In this document: positions 8,042-16,291 of the stretch, piece by piece
Layout of the letters: every line of letters begins with the position of its first letter
How positions within the stretch are numbered: the first letter of the stretch is position 1
Source of the DNA: an uncultured Nesterenkonia sp.
Lineage (GTDB): Bacteria > Actinomycetota > Actinomycetes > Actinomycetales > Micrococcaceae
Assembly: GCA_946222885.1 (NCBI GenBank)
Contig: CAMIAK010000009.1
Location: 62,001 to 126,000 of the forward strand
Direction of reading: 5' to 3'
Length of the DNA stretch: 64,000 nt
Position numbers and translations under genes: made by a program
Notes under the pieces: generated by a model
The model's database searches: none
The model's input: only the letters and a program-made list of their open reading frames with translations
Told to the model about the DNA's origin: nothing

Positions 8042-10638
8042 GCGCGGTGAGTGAGGAAGCTCCCCCTCGCGACCCCGCCGAACTGCGGTCCCCCGTGGAC
8101 CCTGTCCTGCTGGAGACCTACGGGCTGAACTCCGTGCAGGTGGCCGAGCGCCAGCGCCTGGAGCTGGCCAACGTCCAGCCGCATACGACCTCCCGGTCCA
8201 TCGCGGAGATCCTCCGCACCCACCTGATGACGCTGTTCAACCTGATCATCGGCGTCTGCGCGCTGCTGATCATCATCCTGGGGCGCTGGCTGGACCTGCT
8301 GTTCGCCGTGGCCGCCGTCGCCAATGTGATCATCGGGCTGGTCCAGGAGTACAGCGCCAAGCGGAAGCTGGACGCGATCGCGCTGCTGCACCAGGATCAC
8401 ATCCGGGTGCTGCGCGACGGCGCCCTCTTCCAGATCCACCGGGAGCAGATCGTCCTGGACGACGTCGTGGAGCTGCGCCGCGGGGACCAGATCCCTGCCG
8501 ACGGCATCGTCATCTCCTCCAAGGGCCTGGACGTGGACGAGTCCATCCTGACCGGGGAGGCCGACCCGGTGCCCAAGCGCCGCGACGACTACATCCTCTC
8601 CGGGACCGCGGTGCTGGCCGGCACCGGGCGGTTCGTGGTGACCGCCGTCGGGGAGAAGGCCCATGCGGTGAAGATCGCCCAGGAGTCCAAGCGGTACCAG
8701 AAGATCAACTCGGAGCTGCGCCGCGCTCTGGAGAAGGTGGCCTTCTGGCTGTCCATGGCGCTGCTGCCGATCACCGCCGTGGTCTTCAACGGGCAGATGC
8801 AGGCCCACGGCGGCTGGTCCGAGGCGCTCTCCGAGGGGTGGAGCGACGGCGCTTGGCGCGACGCCATGGTCACCGCCGTCTCCTCGGTGACCGCGATGAT
8901 CCCCGCCGGGCTGGCGCTGATGACCACCATCGCCTTCGCCGTGGCGGCGGTGAAGCTCGCCCAGTCCCAGGTGCTGATCCAGGAGCAGCCTGCGGTGGAG
9001 ATCCTGGCCCGGGTGGACGTGGTCTGCCTGGACAAGACCGGCACGCTCACCGACGGCACCATCGCCTTCCACAGCGCGACCCCGCTGGACCGGCGCGGGT
9101 TGCCGACCACCTGGGACAGCCCCACGACGCCGCTGGCCGGCGGGCCCGGCTCCACGGCGATCGCCGGCACCGAGCCCTGGCAGCAGGTGCTGGCCTGGTT
9201 CGGCAACGACGAGCTGGCCAACCCCACTGCGGCTGCCCTGCAGGTCCCGTTCAACGCACTGCCGCGGCACCATGCCGCCTTCCAGGTGCAGTTCTCCTCC
9301 GCCAGGCGCTGGTCCGCGGTGACCTTCGCCGACGACGCCGGCGAACTGGCCGGGCACTGGGTGCTCGGCGCCCCAGAGATCCTGCTGGACCCGGTGGTCG
9401 CCCCGGGCATCGAGGCCGGGCAGCTCTTCGGGCACACCGACGCCATCGCCGCCCAGGGACTGCGCACCATGGTGCTCGCCCGGGCTCCGCTCTACGAGGC
9501 CGTGGTGGACGGGGCGAGCGGCCCTCTGGGGCGCGGCGAGCGGCTGCCCAACGACCTCTACCCGGTGGCGCTGCTGACCTTCAAGGAGAACGTCCGCGCC
9601 GACGCCCGGCAGACGCTGGAGTACTTCCACAGCCAGGACGTGGGGCTGAAGGTCATCTCCGGGGACCACCCGCGCACCGTGGCTGCCGTGGCCCGGGAGG
9701 TCGGCATGCAGGTGGACGGCGACGGCGTCGACGCCTCCCGGCTCCCCCAGGATCCGGAGTCGCTGCGCGCGGTCATGGCCACCCATTCGGTGTTCGGCCG
9801 GGTGACCCCGGAGCAGAAGCGCGCCATGGTGGAGGCTCTGAAGGCCAACGGACATGTGGTGGCGATGACCGGTGACGGCATCAACGACGCCCTGGCGCTG
9901 AAGAAGGCAGACCTGGGCATCGCCATGGGCAACGGAGCCCCGGCCACCAAGGCCGTCTCCCGGATGGTGCTGCTGGACGGGAAGTTCGACCGGCTGCCGG
10001 AGGTGCTGGACGAGGGCCGCAAGGTCATCGCCAACACCGAGCGGGTGGCGCACCTGTTCCTGACCAAGACCTCCTACGCGATCCTGCTGGGCCTCTTCTA
10101 CGCGCTCATGTTCTGGGAGTTCCCCTTCCTGCCGCGGCAGTTCTCCACGGTGGACTTCCTGATGATCGGCTGCCCGGCGTTCTTCCTGGCGCTGATGCCC
10201 AACACCCGCCGCTACCGCCCCGGGTTCCTGCGACGGTCGGTGCTGTTCTCCATCCCGGCCTCCCTGGCGATATGCCTGGCGGTGATCGCGGTCAGCCTCT
10301 TCGGGAGGATCTTCGGGGACACCGCCGCCGGGATCCAGACCGCGTCCACGCTGTGCCTGACCGCCGTCGGGCTGTGGGTGCTGACCGTGGCGCTGCGGCC
10401 GCTGAGCATCCCGCGGATCGTCCTGATCGGCTCCATGTACCTGCTGCTCGCGCTGGTGCTGCTGGTGCCGGTCTCCCAGCAGTACCACCTCTTCGCCATG
10501 CCCAGCGCCGAGCTGCTGGCCGCCTCCTTCGTGGCCGCAGTGCTCGGCAGCGGACTGGTGGAGCTGGGCTGGCGGTTCTACGCGGCGAAGGTGGAGGGGC
10601 CGGAGCAGCCCGCGCAGGCTCCGGCCGCCAGAGTGTGA
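8038..10638 (+). CDS. Cation P-type ATPase, CtpE-like
   Basis: An 866-residue P-type ATPase. The actuator motif TGEAD is near residue 172, the phosphorylation motif DKTGTLT has its Asp at 332, and the hinge TGDGIND is near 611. Helices lie before, between and after these domains, with about six at the C-terminus. The layout and length resemble mycobacterial CtpE, linked to calcium uptake. In transmembrane helix 4 the usual PEGL is PAGL here (Ala290), removing a glutamate that normally coordinates the cation, so specificity may differ. No heavy-metal-binding N-terminal domain or CPC motif is present. It is coupled to the upstream acidic membrane protein. Confidence 0.88.
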   Translation: MSAVSEEAPPRDPAELRSPVDPVLLETYGLNSVQVAERQRLELANVQPHTTSRSIAEILRTHLMTLFNLIIGVCALLIIILGRWLDLLFAVAAVANVIIGLVQEYSAKRKLDAIALLHQDHIRVLRDGALFQIHREQIVLDDVVELRRGDQIPADGIVISSKGLDVDESILTGEADPVPKRRDDYILSGTAVLAGTGRFVVTAVGEKAHAVKIAQESKRYQKINSELRRALEKVAFWLSMALLPITAVVFNGQMQAHGGWSEALSEGWSDGAWRDAMVTAVSSVTAMIPAGLALMTTIAFAVAAVKLAQSQVLIQEQPAVEILARVDVVCLDKTGTLTDGTIAFHSATPLDRRGLPTTWDSPTTPLAGGPGSTAIAGTEPWQQVLAWFGNDELANPTAAALQVPFNALPRHHAAFQVQFSSARRWSAVTFADDAGELAGHWVLGAPEILLDPVVAPGIEAGQLFGHTDAIAAQGLRTMVLARAPLYEAVVDGASGPLGRGERLPNDLYPVALLTFKENVRADARQTLEYFHSQDVGLKVISGDHPRTVAAVAREVGMQVDGDGVDASRLPQDPESLRAVMATHSVFGRVTPEQKRAMVEALKANGHVVAMTGDGINDALALKKADLGIAMGNGAPATKAVSRMVLLDGKFDRLPEVLDEGRKVIANTERVAHLFLTKTSYAILLGLFYALMFWEFPFLPRQFSTVDFLMIGCPAFFLALMPNTRRYRPGFLRRSVLFSIPASLAICLAVIAVSLFGRIFGDTAAGIQTASTLCLTAVGLWVLTVALRPLSIPRIVLIGSMYLLLALVLLVPVSQQYHLFAMPSAELLAASFVAAVLGSGLVELGWRFYAAKVEGPEQPAQAPAARV

Positions 10639-10720
10639 GGCTGAGGGGGCTGCTCCGGTATCGTTGATCTGCTGCCGTTCACCGGCCGGCAGACCACGAC
10701 CACCCGGGAGGGAAGCACCG

Positions 10721-11140
10721 ATGCTGAGGACCGTCATGGGCGGCAAGATCCACCGCGCCACCGTCACCCAGGCCGACCTCCACTACGTCGGCTCCATCAC
10801 TGTGGACGCGGACCTGCTCGAGGCCGCCGGCATGGTGGAGGGCGAGAAGGTCCAGGTCGTCGACATCACCGACGGCGCCCGGCTGGAGACCTATACGATC
10901 GCCGGCGAGCGCGGCACCGGCGTCATCGGGATCAACGGGGCCGCAGCACACCTGGTCAGCCCCGGGGACCTGATCATCATCATCTCCTATGTCATGGGCA
11001 CCGAGGCCGAGATCGCCGCGCATCAGCCGCGCGTGGTCCACGTGGACGGGCAGAACCGGATCGTCCGGCTCGGCAATGATCCCGCCGAGCCCGTCCCCGG
11101 CGCCGAGGACCAGCTGAACCCCCGCTTCGCGGAGTCCTGA
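10721..11140 (+). CDS. panD: Aspartate 1-decarboxylase precursor
   Basis: PanD converts L-aspartate to beta-alanine for pantothenate and CoA synthesis. The proenzyme self-cleaves between Gly24 and Ser25, seen here in YVGSITVD, to form the pyruvoyl group. Other expected segments are MGGKIHRATVTQADL and GINGAAAHLVSPGDLIIII. The 139-residue length is normal for Actinobacteria. The ATG at 10721 is chosen because it follows a GGGAGGGA ribosome site and starts at the family consensus. It stands alone, convergent with the ATP-grasp pair; no other pan gene is in the window. Confidence 0.97.
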   Translation: MLRTVMGGKIHRATVTQADLHYVGSITVDADLLEAAGMVEGEKVQVVDITDGARLETYTIAGERGTGVIGINGAAAHLVSPGDLIIIISYVMGTEAEIAAHQPRVVHVDGQNRIVRLGNDPAEPVPGAEDQLNPRFAES

Positions 11141-11161
11141 TCCGCAGACTCCTGAGGGCTC

Positions 11162-12229
11162 TCAGCGAGAGGCGCGCTCCAGGATCTGGTCCATGATCGC
11201 GTCGGCCACGCGGCGCGGCTCCCCGTAGGCCGGGTAGTGGAACTCGGTGATGTTCGCATAGGGGTTCACCTCGAGGACGACGGCGTCCTCCGCCGTGTCC
11301 AGGCTGGGCACCAGCAGGTCCACCGCCGCGGCGTTCAGCCCGGGGATCGACCAGAGTCCGTCCACCGCCAGGTCCTGCAGGTCGTCGCTGATCAGGTCGG
11401 TGATGTCCACGGCCAGCCCTCCACCGCGTGCGGTGTCCGCGATGGGGGTCAGCAGCTGGACCTTCCCCATCTCCACCACGGAGGCGCGGGTCAGGCCCAC
11501 CCGGTCCAGGAACTCATCGGTGACCTCGGGCTGCCGCCCCGCGAGGTAGGCGTTGGCCTGCCGGCGCTCGATCTCCGCATCGGCCAGCCCACCCACAGTG
11601 GTCACGCCGTCGCCGACGATGTAGAAGGGGATGCGGGCGACCGCGCCCACCACCTGCTGGCCGACCACATAGACCCGCACGTCCAGCCCGGGGTGATGAA
11701 CCTCCACCAGCATCTGATACTTCGACTCCGAGGTGGCCGACCGCGCCGCCATCGCTCTGGACCATGCCTGCCGCAGCTGGGTCTCGGTGGTCACGTTGGT
11801 GGTGATGCCCTTGCCGGTCCGCCCTGAGGAGGGCTTGACCGCCACCGGCTTTCCCAGGGCCTTCATGTACTTCACCGCGCGGGAGAACTCGGTGGTGTTG
11901 ATCGCCTTGCCCTTCGGCGTCGGGACCTCCGAGGCCTCCAGATAGCGCTTGGTCATCTGCTTGGACCGGGAGATCCGCCGCGCCTGGTGGCTCACCAGCG
12001 AGGTGATCACCGCGTCCATGCCTCCGACCACGACGTCGGAGAGGAAGAAGATGCGGTTGGAGTCGGAGATCTGCTTGACGGTGATCCGCTTCCGGCGTGC
12101 GGCCCGGTGGATCAGCACATCATGGGCCAGCACGCCGTTCCAGGTGCGCAGCCGGTCACGCTGCGGTTCGACGTGGTCGGTGATGAACCGTTCCACGGCG
12201 GCGGGGCGGACGGCGGAGCGAGTGGCCAT
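11162..12229 (-). CDS. ATP-grasp ligase, cyanophycin synthetase-like
   Basis: This 355-residue protein carries an ATP-grasp fold like that in cyanophycin synthetase and GshAB. Seen are SKQMTKRYLEASEVPTPKG (about 89-107), the ATP-contacting AVKPSSGRTGKGI (Lys132), VEVHHPGLDVRVYVVG (175-190), RIPFYIVGDGVTTVG (199-213) and the metal-binding pair Glu320-x-Asn322 in VVLEVNPYAN. All catalytic hallmarks look intact, so it should form an amide or similar bond with ATP, but there is no Mur-ligase half and the substrates are unknown. It lies 20 nt after a degenerate paralogue and is convergent with panD. Confidence 0.75.
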   Translation of the reverse strand: MATRSAVRPAAVERFITDHVEPQRDRLRTWNGVLAHDVLIHRAARRKRITVKQISDSNRIFFLSDVVVGGMDAVITSLVSHQARRISRSKQMTKRYLEASEVPTPKGKAINTTEFSRAVKYMKALGKPVAVKPSSGRTGKGITTNVTTETQLRQAWSRAMAARSATSESKYQMLVEVHHPGLDVRVYVVGQQVVGAVARIPFYIVGDGVTTVGGLADAEIERRQANAYLAGRQPEVTDEFLDRVGLTRASVVEMGKVQLLTPIADTARGGGLAVDITDLISDDLQDLAVDGLWSIPGLNAAAVDLLVPSLDTAEDAVVLEVNPYANITEFHYPAYGEPRRVADAIMDQILERASR

Positions 12230-12249
12230 GGAGCAACAATAACCTGCGG

Positions 12250-13074
12250 TCAGCGGGAGGCGCGGATGAGCAGCTGGTCCACGATCGCCCCGGCCACGTC
12301 CTGCGGCTCGCCGAGGGCTGGCAGATGGTGCGGGACCACGCTGGCCTCCACGTCCAGCCCCAGCACGAGCGCCCCCGCGGCGGAGTCCACGCCGGTCACC
12401 AGCAGATCCACGGCACCGGCGGCCAGCCCGGGCACGGACCAGAGGGCGTCGACGGCGAGCTCGGCCAGTCCGGCGTCGAGCTGTCCGGTGACCTCCACGG
12501 CGATGCCGCCCTCCGGGTTGCCCGGTCTGCGGCGCAGCGCCTCCAGCCGGGGCGCGTCGAGCCGCTGCTCCAGCGCGCTCAGCGGAACATAGGCGACTGC
12601 TCCGGCGACCCGTCCCCCGACGACGAAGGCCCGGAGGTCCAGCCCTGGGACCGGCTCCCGGGCGTACTGCTGGAGGGGTTCCTCCTCCGCCGTCTCGCCG
12701 CCGGCTGGCTGCCCGGCAGCAGGTTCCCCCGGCGCGGCCGACGGGCCGGCGGGGCCTTCCTCGGATTCCTCAGGCGGCATCGCCACGTTCTGCAGCGCGA
12801 GGTGCTTGCGTGTCAGCCCCTCGTCCCCGGCCACGCGGCGGCCGTGGGCGCTGACCAGCGTGGTCACCCGGGAGTCCATCCCGCCGATGACCGTCCCGCC
12901 GAAGACGAAGACCCGGTTCTCCCCCACCTCACGGAGCTCGATCCGGCGCTGCCGCAGGGCCCTCTTCAGGAGTGCCGCATGGGAGGGGACCTTCTCCGGG
13001 GTGCGGAGGTCCTGGAGGAAGGGTTCGACATGTCCTTCGATGAATCCCCTCAGGGCCTCCGGGTTGTCTGGCAT
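12250..13074 (-). CDS. Degenerate ATP-grasp paralogue (pseudoenzyme)
   Basis: This 274-residue protein is plainly a paralogue of the next gene: GLDLRAFVVGGRVAGAVAYVP, ELAVDALWSVPGLAAGAVDLL and the terminal VDQLLIRASR align with its neighbour. The central ATP-binding part (neighbour residues about 105-175) is absent and replaced by a Pro/Gly/Ala/Glu-rich linker at about 98-140. The metal-binding Glu-x-Asn is Gly239-x-Asp241. ATP-grasp catalysis should be impossible, yet the frame is intact, so a binding or regulatory role is inferred. The start at 13074 aligns with the paralogue; an ATG at 13110 would reach into the riboswitch of the divergent gene. Confidence 0.72.
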   Translation of the reverse strand: MPDNPEALRGFIEGHVEPFLQDLRTPEKVPSHAALLKRALRQRRIELREVGENRVFVFGGTVIGGMDSRVTTLVSAHGRRVAGDEGLTRKHLALQNVAMPPEESEEGPAGPSAAPGEPAAGQPAGGETAEEEPLQQYAREPVPGLDLRAFVVGGRVAGAVAYVPLSALEQRLDAPRLEALRRRPGNPEGGIAVEVTGQLDAGLAELAVDALWSVPGLAAGAVDLLVTGVDSAAGALVLGLDVEASVVPHHLPALGEPQDVAGAIVDQLLIRASR

Positions 13075-13091
13075 GAGGACCAGGATAGTAG
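13064..13091 (+). promoter_or_regulatory. Putative promoter of the 13.2-kb monooxygenase
   Basis: TTGTCT (13064-13069) and TAGTAG (13086-13091) are separated by 16 nt, placing transcription start just before the SAM-I aptamer. It overlaps the start codon of the divergent ATP-grasp paralogue. Confidence 0.4.
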
Positions 13092-13106
13092 AGTCTTCCG
13101 CGTACC

Positions 13107-13195
13107 CCATCCAGAGCGGCTGAGAGATCTGGCTCGACGACGCCGCAGCAACCCGAGACGCTCCGTCCGTCGGGTGCTACCGCCAGGAACGATGG
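13107..13195 (+). ncRNA. SAM-I riboswitch (copy 1)
   Basis: S-box aptamer. P1 is formed by CCATC (13107-13111) and GATGG (13191-13195). Between them are the core AGAGCGGCTGAGAGATCTGGC, the GCAGCAACC segment and GGTGCTACCGCC, all in SAM-I order. The gene start follows 16 nt later with AAGGAG at 13198-13203, so control is probably translational. A second CCATC at 13204-13208 could compete for the P1 3' strand. The same core occurs twice more near 28 kb. Confidence 0.9.
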
Positions 13196-13211
13196 ATAAG
13201 GAGCCATCTCT

Positions 13212-14615
13212 ATGCCCTACCCCACCACCGCTTCCGGCCAGCGCGAGATCCTCTTCAACGCCTTCGACATGAACTGCGTGGTGCACATGTCCCCCGGGCT
13301 GTGGCGCCACCCTGAGGACCGGGCCCGGGACTACAACACCCTGGACTACTGGACCCACGTCGCCAAGACCCTGGAGAAGGGCCTCTTCGACGGAATCTTC
13401 ATCGCCGACGTGCTCGGCCCCTACGACGTCTACGCCTCGAGCCCCGACGCCGCGCTGCGCTCCGGCGCGCAGATCCCGCTGCAGGACCCCTTCCTGCTGG
13501 TCAGCGCGATGGCGGCAGTGACCGAGAACCTCGGCTTCGGGATCACCGCCGGCACCGCCTACGAGCACCCCTACGCCTTCGCACGCCGGCTGGGGACTCT
13601 GGACCACCTCACCAAGGGCCGCTTCGGCTGGAACGTGGTGACCGGCTACCTGCCCTCTGCGGCGAAGAACATGGGGCAGGAGGACCAGATGCCCCATGAC
13701 AGGCGCTATGACCATGCCGATGAGTACATGGACGTGGTCTACAAGCTGCTCGAAGGGTCATGGGAGGACGACGCCGTCGTCGCAGACGCGGAGTCCGGCG
13801 TCTTCACCGACCCCGCCAAGGTCCACCCGATCGAGCACGAGGGGGAGTTCTTCAAGACCCCCGGGATCGGCGTCGTGGAACCTTCCCCGCAGCGCATGCC
13901 GGTGATCTATCAGGCGGGCGCCTCCACCCGCGGCCGGGCCTTCGCCGGCAAGCATGCCGAGGCCGTCTTCATCAACTCCCCCACCAAGGAGCTGGCCAGG
14001 GCCACCGTCCAGAAGCTTCGGCAGGCCGCCGCCGACGCCGGGCGTGATCCGTACAGCATCCGCATCTTCTCCCAGCAGACGGTGGTCACCGGCCCCTCCG
14101 ACCAGGAGGCCCGGGAGAAGTACGACGACCTGGCACAGTACGTGGACCCCGAGGGCGGCGCGGTGCTGATGTCCGGCTGGATGGGAATCGATCTCTCAGA
14201 GTTCGACCTCGACCAGCCCATCGGCGACGTCGAGTCCAACGCCATCCAGTCGACGGTGGAGACCTTCAAGAGAGCCTCCGGCAAGGAGGACGAGGAGTGG
14301 ACCGTGCGCCAGCTGGCGGAATGGGTCGGCGTCGGCGGTTTCGGCCCGGTCATCGTCGGCGGCGGAGAGTCGGCCGCCCAACAGCTGATCGAGTGGCAGG
14401 ACGAGACCGATGTGGACGGCTTCAACCTCGCTTACCACATCACTCCGGGCACCTATGAGGACATCGTCGAGCATGTGGTGCCGGAGCTGCAGAGGCGGGA
14501 CCGCTACAAGACCGAGTACCGCCCGGGCACCCTGCGGAACAAGCTCTTCGGAGAGGGCGACCACCTGCCGGAGAGCCACCACGGCGCTCAGTTCCAGCTG
14601 CGCCGGAAGAGCTGA
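13212..14615 (+). CDS. FMN-dependent monooxygenase, NtaA/DmoA type
   Basis: This 467-residue protein belongs to the bacterial luciferase-like, reduced-FMN-dependent monooxygenases of the NtaA/SnaA/DmoA group. Typical are NAFDMNCVVHMSPGLWRHP, IADVLGPYDVY, GTAYEHPYAFARRLGTLDHLT, GRFGWNVVTGYL and the late VGGFGPVIVGG. Relatives oxidize organosulfur compounds (dimethyl sulfide, sulfones) or aminopolycarboxylates and need a separate flavin reductase; one is encoded at 32.5 kb. The preceding SAM-I riboswitch argues for a sulfur substrate. A paralogue lies at 22.2 kb. The ATG at 13212 follows AAGGAG with 8-nt spacing. The substrate is not identifiable. Confidence 0.88.
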   Translation: MPYPTTASGQREILFNAFDMNCVVHMSPGLWRHPEDRARDYNTLDYWTHVAKTLEKGLFDGIFIADVLGPYDVYASSPDAALRSGAQIPLQDPFLLVSAMAAVTENLGFGITAGTAYEHPYAFARRLGTLDHLTKGRFGWNVVTGYLPSAAKNMGQEDQMPHDRRYDHADEYMDVVYKLLEGSWEDDAVVADAESGVFTDPAKVHPIEHEGEFFKTPGIGVVEPSPQRMPVIYQAGASTRGRAFAGKHAEAVFINSPTKELARATVQKLRQAAADAGRDPYSIRIFSQQTVVTGPSDQEAREKYDDLAQYVDPEGGAVLMSGWMGIDLSEFDLDQPIGDVESNAIQSTVETFKRASGKEDEEWTVRQLAEWVGVGGFGPVIVGGGESAAQQLIEWQDETDVDGFNLAYHITPGTYEDIVEHVVPELQRRDRYKTEYRPGTLRNKLFGEGDHLPESHHGAQFQLRRKS

Positions 14616-14645
14616 TCTGCCGGACAGGCCCGCTGCAGAACGGAC

Positions 14646-14690
14646 GGAAGGGCCGCCGACCTCGCGTGAGCGAGGACCTGCGGCCCTTCC
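14646..14690 (+). terminator. Terminator after the monooxygenase gene
   Basis: Outer arms 14646-14656 and 14680-14690 (11 bp, perfect) enclose an inner CTCGC-GTGA-GCGAG hairpin. It lies between this gene and the convergent YtxH-like gene and can serve both. Confidence 0.75.
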
Positions 14691-14704
14691 CTGTCAGTCA
14701 GGGG

Positions 14705-15058
14705 TTAAGAGGTCTTCTCGTCAGCCTTGGACTCGGCCTCCTCGACCTTCTCCTCCGCCTTCTGCGCGGCCTCATCCACCTTCGCCTCGGCCTCAGCGGC
14801 GACGTCGGTGGCCTCGGAGAGTCCGTCCTTGATCGCGCCGGAGGCGGCGGTGACAGCCTCCTTGGCGCGGCCGGCGACGTCGTGGGCGACGTTGTTCGCG
14901 GTCTCCTCAGCCTTGCGGACGGCGTCCTGGACCTTGGGATCGTTCCACTTCTCCCCAGCGGACTTCTTGAAGCTGTCGAAGCTCTCGCGGCCGGACTTGG
15001 TGCCGATCACGTATCCGATCGCCACGCCGGCGCCCAGTGAAAGCAGTCCCATGATCAT
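14705..15058 (-). CDS. YtxH-like small membrane protein
   Basis: This 117-residue protein has an N-terminal glycine-rich membrane helix (LLSLGAGVAIGYVIGTKSGR) with the GxxxGY pattern of YtxH-domain proteins, followed by a long Ala/Glu/Lys helix likely to form a coiled coil, repeating AEE-K-E-A units to the C-terminus. YtxH-like proteins are linked to general stress in Bacilli; the role in Actinobacteria is unknown. The ATG at 15058 is preferred over the one at 15052 because GAGG lies 8 nt upstream. Confidence 0.7.
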   Translation of the reverse strand: MIMGLLSLGAGVAIGYVIGTKSGRESFDSFKKSAGEKWNDPKVQDAVRKAEETANNVAHDVAGRAKEAVTAASGAIKDGLSEATDVAAEAEAKVDEAAQKAEEKVEEAESKADEKTS

Positions 15059-15222
15059 CTCCGTTTCCTCGACGGTAATGCGTATCTATGAACCTAACGG
15101 CCCGGGCAGGGGCTTGTCACCAATCCCGCACCCTGAAAAGACCCTGGTCCTGCGACCCTGACACATCCCGGATGACGGGCGTGTTGCCGGGCTGAGCTGC
15201 CCGGCCTGTCCTCCCGGCCCGT

Positions 15223-15289
15223 TGTGTGGGCACTTTCTGGCGTTCCCAGCCCTCCGAGGACCTGCATTCCGCCAGAAAGTGCCCACACA
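15223..15289. terminator. Long perfect inverted repeat after the EEP gene
   Basis: Arms 15223-15242 and 15270-15289 are a perfect 20-bp inverted repeat with a 27-nt loop, beginning 8 nt after the stop codon of the minus-strand gene. It resembles the elements at 1755, 2954 and 22088 in size but not in sequence. Confidence 0.6.
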
Positions 15290-15297
15290 GCTGCGGG

Positions 15298-16278
15298 TCA
15301 GGGCTCCGCCCGTCGGATGGTGGCGCGGACGGCCAGGTGGTCGGAGGGGAAGTCGTTGCCGCGCTGGCCGGGGATGTGCCGGCAGGTCCCGCCGTAGGGG
15401 GTGAACCCGGGGTCCTGCGGGGCGTCGGCATCGTCGGCCGCGTCGCCGAAGTGGTCGGCGTCGTCGACCTCGAGCCCCAACAGGTAGATGAAGTCGATCC
15501 GGTCCCGCGGCTCCTTCTCCGACGGCTCGATCTGGGACCAGGTGCGGCCCGGCGCGACATCGGGATCCGGGTGCACGGCGCGGAAGGCGTCGGTGTAGCC
15601 GGCGTCCATGAAGCGCCGGGTGGCCGGCCAGTCCGCCTCCGGCCGGTGGCCGCCGTCCCAGTCCAGCCCGGAGGGGACGTTGAAGTCGCCGGCCACGATC
15701 ACCGGCAGCTCCGGGGCACCGGCGGCCCCGCGCAGCTCGGCCTGCAGCCGCACGGTCTCCTCCAGGATCTTCGCTGCCTGCTCATCGCGCTCCCGCTCGC
15801 CCCGCTGCCCGAAGACGGCCTCCGCACCATCCGGCAGCTCCGCCGCGCGGTAGGGCCCATAGTCCCAGGGGCCCAGATGCACGGACCAGGCCAGCAGCTC
15901 GCCGATGCGGGTCTGGACCAGCGCCGCCGTCGCGAAGGGCGCCGTCTCCGTGGGCAGCAGACGCACCGGCGCGGGGGTCAGCACGGCAGTGTCGAAGTCC
16001 TGCTGGGCGACCGTCATCCCGGCCGCCCGGCCCAGCTCCACGGCGGCGTCGCCGAAGCATTCCTGGGCGAAGACGATGTCCGCGGGCTGGGACCGCAGCA
16101 CCTCGGCCTGCTTGGCCCGGCCGGCGTCGATCTCAGCGCCCCCGTACCAGAGGTTCCAGCAGAAGAGCCGGATCGTCCGCAGCTCACGGATCCTGTCCCT
16201 GATCCGGGTATCCTCAGGACGGGGCGCGGTGTCCATGACCGGTGTCTCCACAGCGGGGTCCTCCACGCGGCTCTCCAT
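15298..16278 (-). CDS. Endonuclease/exonuclease/phosphatase-fold protein
   Basis: This 326-residue protein is a member of the EEP superfamily. The signatures are FCWNLWYGG near residue 40, FAQECFG (metal-binding Glu), VIVAGDFNVPSG (Asp-x-Asn), DRIDFIYLLG and the terminal SDHLAVRATI (catalytic Asp-His). The family includes nucleases, sphingomyelinases and phosphodiesterases. It starts 13 nt after the HAD gene of the ABC importer operon, so it is likely the last gene of that operon and may cleave a phosphodiester tied to the imported compound. No signal peptide is visible, so it should be cytoplasmic. Confidence 0.8.
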   Translation of the reverse strand: MESRVEDPAVETPVMDTAPRPEDTRIRDRIRELRTIRLFCWNLWYGGAEIDAGRAKQAEVLRSQPADIVFAQECFGDAAVELGRAAGMTVAQQDFDTAVLTPAPVRLLPTETAPFATAALVQTRIGELLAWSVHLGPWDYGPYRAAELPDGAEAVFGQRGERERDEQAAKILEETVRLQAELRGAAGAPELPVIVAGDFNVPSGLDWDGGHRPEADWPATRRFMDAGYTDAFRAVHPDPDVAPGRTWSQIEPSEKEPRDRIDFIYLLGLEVDDADHFGDAADDADAPQDPGFTPYGGTCRHIPGQRGNDFPSDHLAVRATIRRAEP

Positions 16279-16291
16279 GCTCTTCTGCTCC

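Noticed and set aside
7159..10767. Minus-strand open frame of about 1200 codons
   Set aside because: It lies antisense to the acidic membrane protein and the P-type ATPase; its His/Gln/Gly/Arg-rich translation is the usual high-GC shadow.
13075..13110. Upstream ATG for the ATP-grasp paralogue
   Set aside because: It would extend into the P1 strand of the divergent riboswitch, and the paralogue alignment begins at 13074.
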